From contig CANNCV010000002.1 of NCBI GenBank assembly GCA_947503245.1, forward strand, positions 372,001 through 436,000: a stretch of 64,000 nucleotides of DNA, written 5' to 3'. Positions 37,134-45,463 of this stretch are shown here, in pieces. A model generated the notes under the pieces. It did no database searches and was not told where the DNA came from. It worked only from the letters and a program-made list of their open reading frames with translations. Position numbers and translations under genes: made by a program. Each line of letters opens with the position of its first letter. Within the stretch, counting starts at the first letter, position 1. This DNA is from an uncultured Sphingomonadaceae bacterium (lineage in GTDB: Bacteria; Pseudomonadota; Alphaproteobacteria; Sphingomonadales; Sphingomonadaceae).

Positions 37134-38021
37134 ATGGCTGCGATCACTTTTATTGGAACCGGTGTCATGGGCGGGCCAATGGCGCGGCACCTTGCCGATG
37201 CCGGCCATAGCCTACACCTTTATAATCGCACCCGTGCAAAAGCCGAGGCAACCGCCAAGCAGATCACAGATAATGGGGGAAGCGCCAAAGTTTTCGATAG
37301 CCCTGCCGAAGCCGCCAGAGGCAGCGACATCGCAATTTCATGTGTAGGCAATGATGATGACCTTTCCGCCGTCATTCTGGGCAGTCAGGGGATATTTTCG
37401 ACCATGGCCAAAGGCGGCCTGTTCATCGATCACACCACGGTCTCTGCAACATTGGCACGGCAGATCGCAGTCGAAAGCGGACCCCGCGGCATAATGTGCG
37501 TCGATGCGCCTGTATCGGGCGGTCAGGCTGGCGCAGAAAATGGCCAGTTGGCGATTATGTGCGGCGGCAGCAAGGACGCTTTTGCCCGCGCCGAGGCAAT
37601 CATGCAAAGCTATGCGGCAAGGATTGTGCATATTGGCGGGCCAGGTGCAGGGCAGACCACCAAGATGGTGAACCAGATTTGCATCGCAGGGATATTGGGC
37701 GGCCTGTCAGAGGCACTGCGCTTTGCTGAAGCCAGCAATTTGGATACGGATTTGGTTTTTGATGCGATTTCTGGCGGTGCTGCGCAAAGCTGGCAAATGG
37801 ATAATCGCTGGAAAACCATGGCTGATAACAGTTTTGATTTTGGGTTTGCGATTGATTGGATGCGCAAGGATCTGGGCCTTGCCATTGATGAAAGTCGTAA
37901 TATCGGCACCAGCGTTCCCGTTGCCGCTTTGGTCGACCAATTCTATGCAGAGGTTCAACAATCGGGCGGTGGACGCTTTGATACATCGGCGCTGATCACG
38001 CGTTTAAAAAGGAAGTCATGA
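37134..38021 (+). CDS. 3-hydroxyisobutyrate dehydrogenase-family oxidoreductase
   Basis: NAD(P)-dependent beta-hydroxyacid dehydrogenase (MmsB/GlxR/GarR family). The Rossmann motif FIGTGVMGGPMARHL is at residues 5-19, with NRT after the second strand, which favours NADP. The substrate-binding block DAPVSGGQAGAENGQL and the catalytic Lys segment GAGQTTKMVNQ follow. The ATG at 37134 (GAGG nine bases upstream) is preferred over a TTG at 37116, giving 295 aa, the family's usual length. Its stop overlaps the start of the amidohydrolase gene (38018-38021), so the two are translationally coupled. The exact substrate is unknown. Confidence 0.85.
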   Translation: MAAITFIGTGVMGGPMARHLADAGHSLHLYNRTRAKAEATAKQITDNGGSAKVFDSPAEAARGSDIAISCVGNDDDLSAVILGSQGIFSTMAKGGLFIDHTTVSATLARQIAVESGPRGIMCVDAPVSGGQAGAENGQLAIMCGGSKDAFARAEAIMQSYAARIVHIGGPGAGQTTKMVNQICIAGILGGLSEALRFAEASNLDTDLVFDAISGGAAQSWQMDNRWKTMADNSFDFGFAIDWMRKDLGLAIDESRNIGTSVPVAALVDQFYAEVQQSGGGRFDTSALITRLKRKS

Positions 38022-39688
38022 TGCACTTTATTGCACGCTTTTTGCGCTATCTCGTCGCGACGATATTTGCAGCGGGGCTGGTGCTGCCCACAATATCCCA
38101 TGCGCAAACGCTGATTGATAATATCAACGGCATCACATTGGATCAGGAAGGCGAAGTGGTGCGCTTTACCGGCATGGTCATTGATCGTGATGGCAAGGTG
38201 GCGCAATTGCTGAACCGCAAGGATGACCGGCCGAAAGACCTGCAATATATTGTCGATGGCAAAGGTCAGACTGTCATTCCCGGCCTTATTGATGCCCATG
38301 GCCATGTTATGAATATCGGTTTTCAGGCACTTTCACTCGACCTTAGCGCTACAAAGTCCTTGGCTGAAGCGCAGCAGGCACTGGCTGAATATGCCGCTGC
38401 CAACCCCGATCTGCCATGGCTTATCGGGCGCGGGTGGAATCAGGAAAAATGGGGTTTGGGCAGATTTCCAACGGCACAGGAGCTTGACATTATCGTGTCT
38501 GACAAGCCGGTTTATCTTGGCCGGGTCGATGGTCATGCTGGCTGGGCCAATAGCAAGGCAATGGAAATTGCAGGGATTACGGCCAAAAGCAAAAGTCCTG
38601 AAGGGGGCCGCATTGAGAAAGTCGGCGGCGTGCCAAGCGGTATTTTTGTGGACGCTGCGGAGGAGTTGATTACGCCCTCCATCCCCCCTGCTCGCCCGAT
38701 TGACCGCGATCAGGCGCTGCTCGAAACGCAATCTATATTGCTGGCCCAAGGGATCACGGCCATTGCCGATATGGGCACCAGCATAGAGGATTGGCAGAGC
38801 TTTCGCCGCGCCGGTGATGCAGGCCGCCTGAATATTCGCATCATGTCATATGCCGCTGGTATTGAGAATATGATTGCTATTGGCGGGCCTGGCCCCAGCC
38901 CGTGGCTATATGATGACAGGTTACGCTTGAACGGCGTGAAACTCTATCTTGACGGCGCATTGGGTTCTCGCGGCGCTTGGTTGAAAAGCGATTATGCTGA
39001 TGCGCCCGGGCAGACAGGCTTGCCCTTTCTCAACGACACACAATTGCTCAACTTGATGAGCCGCGCCAGCATGGACGGTTTTCAATTGGCGATCCACGCC
39101 ATTGGGGATCGCGCCAATAAACAAGTGCTGGATGCGATGGAAGAACTCAAAGATGTGTTCAGCAATGACAAGCGTTGGCGCATTGAACATGCGCAGATAC
39201 TGGACCCCCAAGATATAGCACGCTTTCCAAAACTGGGCGCAATCGCGTCGGTGCAGCCGGTTCACCAGACATCAGACAGACTGATGGCAGAGCAGCGCCT
39301 TGGGCCAGACCGTTTGGACGGCGCATATGCATGGGCATCTTTAGAAAAAGCCGGTGCATTATTGGCCTTTGGTTCGGATGCTCCTGTCGAATCAGCCAAC
39401 CCCTTTATCGCTATGGCCGCAGCAATGACTCGCGAAGACGAAAATGGCGAGCCTTTTGGCGGCTGGCTGCCGAAAGAAAGGCTTTCACGCGAATCGGTTC
39501 TGGCCGGCTTCACAACCAATGCTGCCTATGCTGGCTTTGCAGAAGGGCGATTTGGCGCCCTCATGCCCGGCAATCGCGCTGATTTTGTGGTCTTGGACAC
39601 AGATATTATGCTCGCTTCCCCGACAACCATAAGAGGCATTACCCCGAAAGAAACATGGGTTGGTGGCAAAAAAGTGTGGCAAGAGTGA
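38018..39688 (+). CDS. Exported amidohydrolase family 3 (YtcJ-like)
   Basis: Metal-dependent hydrolase of the amidohydrolase_3/YtcJ group, 556 aa. An N-terminal signal peptide (hydrophobic to about residue 29, ISHAQ) places it in the periplasm. The metal-binding HxH is in GLIDAHGHVM near residue 92. Further family blocks are RVDGHAGWAN, LYLDGALGSRGAWL, AIHAIGDRANKQ, RIEHAQILDP and FGSDAPVESANPF. Two consecutive ATGs begin the gene, overlapping the preceding stop. Substrate unknown; YtcJ relatives act on amides or formamides. Confidence 0.88.
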   Translation: MMHFIARFLRYLVATIFAAGLVLPTISHAQTLIDNINGITLDQEGEVVRFTGMVIDRDGKVAQLLNRKDDRPKDLQYIVDGKGQTVIPGLIDAHGHVMNIGFQALSLDLSATKSLAEAQQALAEYAAANPDLPWLIGRGWNQEKWGLGRFPTAQELDIIVSDKPVYLGRVDGHAGWANSKAMEIAGITAKSKSPEGGRIEKVGGVPSGIFVDAAEELITPSIPPARPIDRDQALLETQSILLAQGITAIADMGTSIEDWQSFRRAGDAGRLNIRIMSYAAGIENMIAIGGPGPSPWLYDDRLRLNGVKLYLDGALGSRGAWLKSDYADAPGQTGLPFLNDTQLLNLMSRASMDGFQLAIHAIGDRANKQVLDAMEELKDVFSNDKRWRIEHAQILDPQDIARFPKLGAIASVQPVHQTSDRLMAEQRLGPDRLDGAYAWASLEKAGALLAFGSDAPVESANPFIAMAAAMTREDENGEPFGGWLPKERLSRESVLAGFTTNAAYAGFAEGRFGALMPGNRADFVVLDTDIMLASPTTIRGITPKETWVGGKKVWQE

Positions 39689-39989
39689 CACAAGTCACGG
39701 TTTATGACAGAAAAAGCTGTATTTATTTCATGCTCTTAACGTAGGATATCTGCCATAAACCCTTTGGTAAGCTATTTTGCGCTAGGAGTTATGTTGCTAT
39801 GCACAATAAACTTGTGTATTAAGAGTTTAAGGGAAATATTTTTTTACGGCGATTATGATTTACGAAAGCGGACAAATGTTTTTTTGGCCGATTTTTGTAA
39901 CGTTAACGTCATAAATTTATATATTTTCAGGGTTGTGACCAAGATAGAAACCGTTTAAAGAGATTACGAAAGTCCCAAGGAGATTAGAA
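39689..39989. other. AT-rich intergenic region before a small exported protein
   Basis: A 301-bp stretch with very low GC and no credible gene. It contains TTAACGTCATAAATTTATA around 39903-39921, partly resembling a CtrA site, and a good ribosome site (AAGGAG) at 39977-39982 for the gene at 39990. The long untranslated-looking AT-rich leader suggests a strong or regulated promoter. Confidence 0.45.
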
Positions 39990-40232
39990 ATGAAGTTCCG
40001 TTCAATCGCAATCGCTGCTGCAGCACTTGCAATGACCACTACGCCTGTTCTGGCGCAAGCCAGCTCGAACCAAACTTCAGCTGAAGTTTCTCGTGAAAAT
40101 GAGAAAAAAGCAGCGCAGAGTGAGCTAGAAGGCGGCACCGGCATTATCTTAGCGATTTTGGCAGCTGCTGCTGTTATCGGTGGTATTGTTATCGCTGCTG
40201 ATCAGGATGATGATACACCAACCAGCCCATGA
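39990..40232 (+). CDS. Small exported protein with C-terminal membrane segment
   Basis: An 80-aa protein with an N-terminal signal peptide (MKFRSIAIAAAALAM, cleavage probably after VLAQA). A short charged central part (EVSRENEKKAAQSELEGG) follows, then a hydrophobic Ala/Ile/Gly segment at about residues 50-68, ending in an acidic tail QDDDTPTSP. AAGGAG eight bases before the ATG and a strong terminator 26 bp after the stop indicate an independent, probably well-expressed transcript. Similar tiny signal-plus-anchor proteins occur in sphingomonads, without assigned function. Confidence 0.8.
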   Translation: MKFRSIAIAAAALAMTTTPVLAQASSNQTSAEVSRENEKKAAQSELEGGTGIILAILAAAAVIGGIVIAADQDDDTPTSP

Positions 40233-40258
40233 GCTGATTGACATCTAAAGAATTTAAA

Positions 40259-40287
40259 ACGGGGTCATTTATTGGCCCCGTTTTTTT
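40259..40287 (+). terminator. Rho-independent terminator
   Basis: The 9-bp stem ACGGGGTCA / TGGCCCCGT (one G-U pair) encloses the loop TTTAT and is followed by seven T residues (counting the last stem base). It terminates the small exported protein transcript. Confidence 0.9.
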
Positions 40288-40439
40288 ATGCGTTGCGCAG
40301 ATATAATATGCTGCGTGGTAGTTCGCATATGCGCTGCACAAGGCGAACACTGCCTGTCCAATCATCGCTCAACATGTTGCCTATTCTGCTCTTAAAAAAA
40401 TTACAAAAAATTTTGGGGCTGTGGGAACCATCTTATTCC

Positions 40440-40551
40440 CTGATAGTTTATTGAGGGAGATTAGATATTATCCCCCCTCTATTATAATCTCGTTGATTAA
40501 GCGTTCGGATGTGTCATCCTCCCCCCCTTCTCGACACACCGAACGCTTTTT
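40440..40551 (+). ncRNA. Candidate small RNA with C-rich loops
   Basis: A long hairpin, AAGCGTTCGG-A-TGTGTC (40499-40515) with GACACA-CCGAACGCTT (40533-40548), ends in TTTTT and has a loop of CCTCCCCCCCTTCTC. Upstream, GAGGGA ... TCCCCCCTC (40453-40479) forms a second C-rich element. The sequence TATAAT at 40483-40488 could be a -10. C-rich CCUCC loops matching ribosome binding sites are a hallmark of several alphaproteobacterial regulatory RNAs. No gene precedes this terminator on the plus strand other than one already terminated at 40287. The 5' end is unknown. Confidence 0.4.
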
Positions 40552-40615
40552 GATTCCAGGTAAGCCGACAAATAACGGGATCGTCACTCAGTAAAGCCGA
40601 TAAATATTGAAGCGT

Positions 40616-41422
40616 TTATTCGCCGCCAGATGCTGCACTTGCCTCGGCGGAACGCTTGTCGCGCTTCTCTGTGAAGAGCATGATCAGCAATGACCCTTCA
40701 AATAATAATATTAGCGGGATGCCTAGCAAAAGCTGAGAAACGATGTCAGGCGGTGTCAAAACAGCCGCAAAAATAAATGCTCCGACTATCATATAGCGCC
40801 GCATACGCACCAGTTGTTGCCGTTGCACCAGACCTGTTTTGTTCAATAGCAGCAATAATACAGGCAACAGGAATGCAATCCCAAACGCCAATATAATCTG
40901 CATTACAAAGGACAGATAGGCATCCGCATTGGGCAGAGCCTCAACCTCTAATCCACCGCGAGCGCCCTCAAAATCCAGCAAAAAGCCAAACATTAGCGGC
41001 ATGACTATATAATAGGCCAGAGCAGCACCTGCCGTAAACAGCAGCGGTGTAGCTATTAAAAACGGCAGAAATGCACGCCTTTCATTGCTGTAAAGACCAG
41101 GGGCGACAAACAGCCATATCTGGTTTGCGATCACTGGAAAGGCGAGGAAAAAGCCGGCAAACATCGCGATTTTCAATTCGACGAAAAGGACTTCATATAA
41201 TTTGGTATAGATTAGCCGCGGGTCTTCACCTTCAAATGCAATGGTCAGTGGCTGCACCAAAAACCCGAAAATCGGCTTTGCGAAATATAGGCAGACACCA
41301 AAAGCGATGGCAAAGGCGAGAATGGCCCACATCAACCTGCGGCGCAGCTCAACCAGATGATCGAGCAGCGGCATCTTGCTTTCCTCAGGATTGGGTTCGG
41401 CCGATGAAATGGGGTCCGCCAT
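40616..41422 (-). CDS. tatC: Sec-independent protein translocase TatC
   Basis: Core receptor of the twin-arginine translocase, six membrane helices, 268 aa. Family signatures are PLLDHLVELRRRLMWA at the N-terminus, FAGFFLAFPVIANQIWLFVAPGLYSNERR, and FLLPVLLLLLNKTGLV. It recognises twin-arginine signal peptides with TatB. It is the last gene of the argS...tatABC run, five bases after tatB. The C-terminus is charged and cytoplasmic. Confidence 0.97.
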   Translation of the reverse strand: MADPISSAEPNPEESKMPLLDHLVELRRRLMWAILAFAIAFGVCLYFAKPIFGFLVQPLTIAFEGEDPRLIYTKLYEVLFVELKIAMFAGFFLAFPVIANQIWLFVAPGLYSNERRAFLPFLIATPLLFTAGAALAYYIVMPLMFGFLLDFEGARGGLEVEALPNADAYLSFVMQIILAFGIAFLLPVLLLLLNKTGLVQRQQLVRMRRYMIVGAFIFAAVLTPPDIVSQLLLGIPLILLFEGSLLIMLFTEKRDKRSAEASAASGGE

Positions 41423-41427
41423 GATGC

Positions 41428-41820
41428 TTATCCGGCATCCTTATCATTGGTCGAAGCTGGCTTATCATCCGCAGTGACGCTCTGATCCGGATCAGAATCA
41501 TCGCCAATTTGCTCATTATCAGATATATTTTGCGGTGCAGCATGCGATGCCGTTCCATCCATGGGCAACATGGCAGGCCCGCCGCCATGCTCTTTCATGA
41601 TCTGGGCATTTTGCTCAGCCCATTTTTTCTCTAGCGCTTCCATCTCCGCTTCATGCGCGATGGAATCAAGGCTGGTGCGGAATTGACCGACAAGACGCCG
41701 CGCCTGACTGACCCAGCGCCCGACAGTGCGCATCGCCATGGGCAGCTCTTTCGGGCCGATAACAACAATGGCGATAATCACAATCGCCAATAGCTCGGTC
41801 GCGCCTATATCGAATAACAT
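41428..41820 (-). CDS. tatB: Sec-independent protein translocase TatB
   Basis: Single-pass membrane protein, 130 aa: a short N-terminal helix (LFDIGATELLAIVIIAIVVIG) followed by the hallmark Gly-Pro hinge GPKELPMAMRTVGRW and an amphipathic helix. The tail is variable and acidic. It partners TatC in substrate recognition. It lies between tatA and tatC in the usual order. Confidence 0.95.
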   Translation of the reverse strand: MLFDIGATELLAIVIIAIVVIGPKELPMAMRTVGRWVSQARRLVGQFRTSLDSIAHEAEMEALEKKWAEQNAQIMKEHGGGPAMLPMDGTASHAAPQNISDNEQIGDDSDPDQSVTADDKPASTNDKDAG

Positions 41821-41872
41821 ATTGTCAGACCTTTGGGCCTAAAGCCCGTCAAAGGACAAATGCGCCGCTAGT

Positions 41873-42112
41873 TCAGGCGTTATCGTGCGTCTTGTTGGTG
41901 ACATTGTCGCTACCAACGCTGCTCTTACCCTCAATTTGCTGAGGTACAGATGATGAACCGCCGGCATTGTCGTCATCACCAATGCCCTTTTTAAAGCTGT
42001 TAATGCCCTTGCCGACATCACCCATAATCTCAGAAATTTTTCCGCGACCAAATAATACGAGCACAAGTGCGGCGATAATCAGCAGGCCACCAATACCGAT
42101 ATTACTAAACAT
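41873..42112 (-). CDS. tatA: Sec-independent protein translocase TatA
   Basis: Pore-forming Tat component, 79 aa: one membrane helix ([17 protein letters not shown]), then the FGRGK hinge and the amphipathic helix [18 protein letters not shown] with the conserved FKKG. The tail is short and polar. It is encoded first in tatABC, 42 bp after scpB. Confidence 0.95.
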   Translation of the reverse strand: MFSNIGIGGLLIIAALVLVLFGRGKISEIMGDVGKGINSFKKGIGDDDNAGGSSSVPQQIEGKSSVGSDNVTNKTHDNA

Positions 42113-42154
42113 ATATTGTCTCCTTCGCGCAGATCAGCGCCTTATATTCCTATA

Positions 42155-42895
42155 TTAGGGACTTTTGGGCACAATCGCTACCTTATTGTCATCATCGCCC
42201 TGAACCGGCACATTTACCGGCGCATCTGTTGGCGAAGATATATCCTCACCCTCACCTGCTTCATGGGCAATCTGGCTTTGTCTTGCCGGGTCGCCATCAC
42301 CTTGGGCTTGTTCTTCATTATCAGTCTGTTGCCCCATCGCTTCGTCAAAAGCAGACTCGACTGGATCGAGCAGACCAGCAGCACGAAGATCAGCAATGCC
42401 GGGCAGATCGCGGCGCGTTTTCAGGCCGAAATGGGTGAGAAAATCCTTTGTGGTGGCGTATAATAAAGGCCGACCCGGCGTTTCGCGGCGACCAGCGGGG
42501 CGAATCCAATCAGTTTCCATAAGCACGTCCAATGTGCCCTTGCTGGTCTGCACGCCGCGTATCGACTCAATTTCTGCCCTGCTAACAGGCTCATGATAAG
42601 CAATTATGGCCAAAGTTTCGGTCGCAGCGCGGGATAATTTGCGCGCCGCCTCTCGCTCTTTACGCAGCATATGCGCCATGTCAGATGCGGTTTGGAAATG
42701 CCATCTGCCGCCAGCGACGACCAGCTCCACACCCCGCCCCTGATAATGCTCTGCCAACGTCACTAATCCGGCCTGAATATCGCAATCCTGCCCCAGATAT
42801 TCGCCTATCTGACGCGGTGTCAGCGGTTCCTCGCTAGCGAAGATGATCGCTTCTATCGCGCGCAATTGCTCCTCATTGGGCGGATTTTCACTCAT
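42155..42895 (-). CDS. scpB: Segregation and condensation protein B
   Basis: Winged-helix partner of the SMC-ScpA kleisin complex in chromosome condensation. The 246-aa product has LRAIEAIIFASEEPLTPRQI at the N-terminus and ETLAIIAYHEPVSRAEIESIRG followed by GRPLLYATTKDFLTHFGL, all diagnostic of ScpB. The C-terminal ~70 residues are acidic and low-complexity. The start overlaps the scpA stop by 4 bp (42892-42895), so translation is coupled. Confidence 0.95.
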   Translation of the reverse strand: MSENPPNEEQLRAIEAIIFASEEPLTPRQIGEYLGQDCDIQAGLVTLAEHYQGRGVELVVAGGRWHFQTASDMAHMLRKEREAARKLSRAATETLAIIAYHEPVSRAEIESIRGVQTSKGTLDVLMETDWIRPAGRRETPGRPLLYATTKDFLTHFGLKTRRDLPGIADLRAAGLLDPVESAFDEAMGQQTDNEEQAQGDGDPARQSQIAHEAGEGEDISSPTDAPVNVPVQGDDDNKVAIVPKSP

Positions 42896-43698
42896 GATGC
42901 CGACCTTATCTCAAGCGGCGCAAATGCCTCTTCCTGCCGCAAATCTACGGCGCCGCCGCGTGCCAATTCCAATGCCGCAACAAAACTTGATGCAATGGCT
43001 GAGCGGCGTAAACGCCCCGATACACCTTCGGGCAGAAAATCTTCCAGCCGTGTCCAGTCCAAAGCTGCGCCAACCATATTGGACACGCGGGCCAGTGCAT
43101 CCTCCAGCGTCATAACTTCGCGCGATGCGACAATATGCACCGCGGGCGCTGTTCGCATTTTTACCGCAGCATAGCCCTGCATGATGTCGTAAATATTGCT
43201 GGTCCAGCGCGTTTGGGTCAATGTACGCAAACCTTCAGGAGCGCCGCGCACAAACACGTCACGGCCAACACGGTCGCGCGCCATCAATCGCGCACCCGAT
43301 TCGCGCATAGCCTGCAATCGCTGCAATCGTAGCTGCAAACGCAGCGCCAACTCTTCCGGCGAAGGGTCAACCTCTGGGTCTTTGGGCAGCAACAAAGCAG
43401 ACTTCAAATAGGTCAGCCACGCCGCCATCACTAGATAGTCCGCTGCCAACTCAACTTTCAACTGTTCCGCATCAGCAATAAAGGCCAGATATTGCCTGAC
43501 CAGCTCAAGGATAGAAATTTCGCGCAGATCGACTTTCTGCGTGCGTGCTAGGCTGAGCAAGAGATCGAGCGGGCCTTCCCAACCCTCAATATCCAATTGC
43601 AGGCTAAGCTCATCGCCCTCTGCCGATATATCGGTGCGCACCGGCGATTCCCATTCGGGCAGATCGATCATATCATCATCATGATCCTCGCTCGCCAT
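42892..43698 (-). CDS. scpA: Segregation and condensation protein A
   Basis: Kleisin subunit bridging SMC heads, 268 aa. Diagnostic segments: LQLDIEGWEGPLDLLLSLAR (residues about 33-52), VDLREISILELVRQYLAFI, and LAADYLVMAAWLTYLKSALLLP. Preceded 18 bp upstream by nagZ in the same operon and overlapping scpB. The N-terminal 30 residues are acidic. Confidence 0.95.
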   Translation of the reverse strand: MASEDHDDDMIDLPEWESPVRTDISAEGDELSLQLDIEGWEGPLDLLLSLARTQKVDLREISILELVRQYLAFIADAEQLKVELAADYLVMAAWLTYLKSALLLPKDPEVDPSPEELALRLQLRLQRLQAMRESGARLMARDRVGRDVFVRGAPEGLRTLTQTRWTSNIYDIMQGYAAVKMRTAPAVHIVASREVMTLEDALARVSNMVGAALDWTRLEDFLPEGVSGRLRRSAIASSFVAALELARGGAVDLRQEEAFAPLEIRSAS

Positions 43699-43716
43699 GC
43701 CTAGCCCTTCCGCGCT

Positions 43717-44742
43717 TTATACCAAAGCCATCAGGCTATCACGTTTTGCGGCCCATTCACTCTGCTGTTCAGCCAGTATTGAATCTGGTTGCGGCAAAGC
43801 CTGACGCACCCGGTCCAGCCGCACTTGCGCAGCTTCACTTATATCGGGCAATCTCTCCGCCATTTCTTGCATGTCGGGCATTTTGCCCCAGCAGTTGAGC
43901 GCTATGTCACACCCTGCGGCAATAGATGCCACTGCACGATCCGGCACAGAGCCGGACAAAGCCTTCATATCCAGATCATCTGTGAACAAAAGGCCATCAA
44001 AACCAATCTTGTCCCGAATGATGTGCTGAATGATATGCGGCGATAATGTTACTGGATTGACGCTATCCCAAGCCGGAAAGACAATATGACCAGTCATCCC
44101 CATTTCCGCAGAGCTAAGCCGCTGAAATGGCTCAAGGTCAATGGCCAGCGCATCCTCATCAGCATCAACCACAGGCAGATTATGGTGGCTATCCACCAAT
44201 GCCCTGCCATGGCCCGGCATATGTTTGATAACGCCTAATACTCCGCCATCTTTCAAGCCGTCCAGAGCACCGCGCCCTAAAGCGGCAACGCGTGAGGGTT
44301 CTTCCCCAAAAGCACGATCACCGATAACTGCGTCATTGCTGCCTGGCTGGCGCACATCAATCATCGGCGCGCAATCTACATTGATGCCCATTGCCGCCAA
44401 GTCACAAGCCAAAGCGGCGTAATTGGCGCGTACAGCTTCAATAGCACTAATCGGTGCTTTTGCATAAAGCGCATCAAATGCGCCCGGCGCGGGATATTCT
44501 GGCCAGATAGGCGCTTTCATCCGCGCAACGCGCCCGCCTTCCTGATCGATCATCACCAGCAATTTATCATCACCGTGCAAATCGCGTAGGCTATCGGTCA
44601 AAGCCCGCAATTGCGTCTTGCTCTCAATATTACGGCCAAAGATAATATAGCCAGTGGGACGCACCTCACGGAAAAATGCGCTTTCATCATCCGTAAGGAC
44701 ATGGCCGGACATCCCGAATATAACAGGCTTCATCGTACCCAT
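43717..44742 (-). CDS. nagZ: Beta-N-acetylhexosaminidase
   Basis: Glycoside hydrolase family 3 enzyme that removes N-acetylglucosamine from muropeptides in cytoplasmic cell-wall recycling. The 341-aa length is normal. Signatures: LVMIDQEGGRVARM, KHMPGHGRALVDSHHNLP (catalytic His and Asp region) and LFTDDLDMKAL (nucleophile Asp). It sits between the SPOR-domain gene and scpA in the conserved alphaproteobacterial order. Confidence 0.96.
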   Translation of the reverse strand: MGTMKPVIFGMSGHVLTDDESAFFREVRPTGYIIFGRNIESKTQLRALTDSLRDLHGDDKLLVMIDQEGGRVARMKAPIWPEYPAPGAFDALYAKAPISAIEAVRANYAALACDLAAMGINVDCAPMIDVRQPGSNDAVIGDRAFGEEPSRVAALGRGALDGLKDGGVLGVIKHMPGHGRALVDSHHNLPVVDADEDALAIDLEPFQRLSSAEMGMTGHIVFPAWDSVNPVTLSPHIIQHIIRDKIGFDGLLFTDDLDMKALSGSVPDRAVASIAAGCDIALNCWGKMPDMQEMAERLPDISEAAQVRLDRVRQALPQPDSILAEQQSEWAAKRDSLMALV

Positions 44743-44769
44743 TCCCGATTATCCTGCCTCAGCATCCAA

Positions 44770-45384
44770 TTAGCGGACAACAATACAGGATTGCCCGGCA
44801 GTTTTTAATCGGCCGCAAACAGAATTGGCGGTGGCCAGATCAGGCGCGACAGCACTCAAACGATAGACCGTTCCAGCCTCAACTTTTGCAGCGGCAATCT
44901 TTTTCGGCAATTTGGCGATATAATTATAGCGGCCCGACAAACTATTCCAGCCGCTATTGGCTTTCGCTTCATTGCTATAAGCACCCAACTGCACCAGAAC
45001 GCCGCCCGATGTCGTGACTTTATCCGCGCCAGCCAAAGCTGTGACACGTTCTTCACCTTCGGCTGCAGCGGGGCTGGCATCGCCAGTACCTTGAAATTCC
45101 TTACCGCCGGCATCCTTTGGCGCGACTTTATAATCACCTTCCGGTGCTTCGATCAGCTGACCGCCGCCGCTGGAGGCCGTTTGGGAATTACGGTTCTGAA
45201 GAAAATACACCATGGCAATGACAAGGCCCAAGAACACAACGCCCAATAGCAACAGGCCCAGCACCTTCATGGCAGAGCTGGAACCACTGTCATAATCATC
45301 AGCGGATTCGAGCCAGGGCAGACGCTCTTCATCATCAGCGATCAGTTGATCTTCCGCGTCTTCAAATGTGTTCTCGTCGCTCAT
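44770..45384 (-). CDS. SPOR-domain membrane protein
   Basis: A 204-aa protein: acidic cytoplasmic N-terminus, one membrane helix (MKVLGLLLLGVVFLGLVIAM, about residues 40-60), a Gly/Ala/Pro-rich linker, and a C-terminal SPOR domain (about 130-204: LVQLGAYSNEAKANSGWNSL ... GRLKTAGQSCIVVR). SPOR domains bind denuded peptidoglycan at division sites. The frame opens at 45441, but the ATG at 45384 is chosen because GGGGAG lies eight bases upstream. It is encoded between argS and nagZ, the usual alphaproteobacterial arrangement. Confidence 0.92.
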   Translation of the reverse strand: MSDENTFEDAEDQLIADDEERLPWLESADDYDSGSSSAMKVLGLLLLGVVFLGLVIAMVYFLQNRNSQTASSGGGQLIEAPEGDYKVAPKDAGGKEFQGTGDASPAAAEGEERVTALAGADKVTTSGGVLVQLGAYSNEAKANSGWNSLSGRYNYIAKLPKKIAAAKVEAGTVYRLSAVAPDLATANSVCGRLKTAGQSCIVVR

Positions 45385-45463
45385 TTCACTATCTCCCCAA
45401 AAACCGCCAGTCGAATAGCGCCGCCCCAATAGCGCGGGCAACTGTCACCTCACCCAGACAGTT

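Noticed and set aside
40272-40454. 60-aa frame after the small exported protein gene
   Set aside because: It begins inside the terminator hairpin and has no ribosome site.
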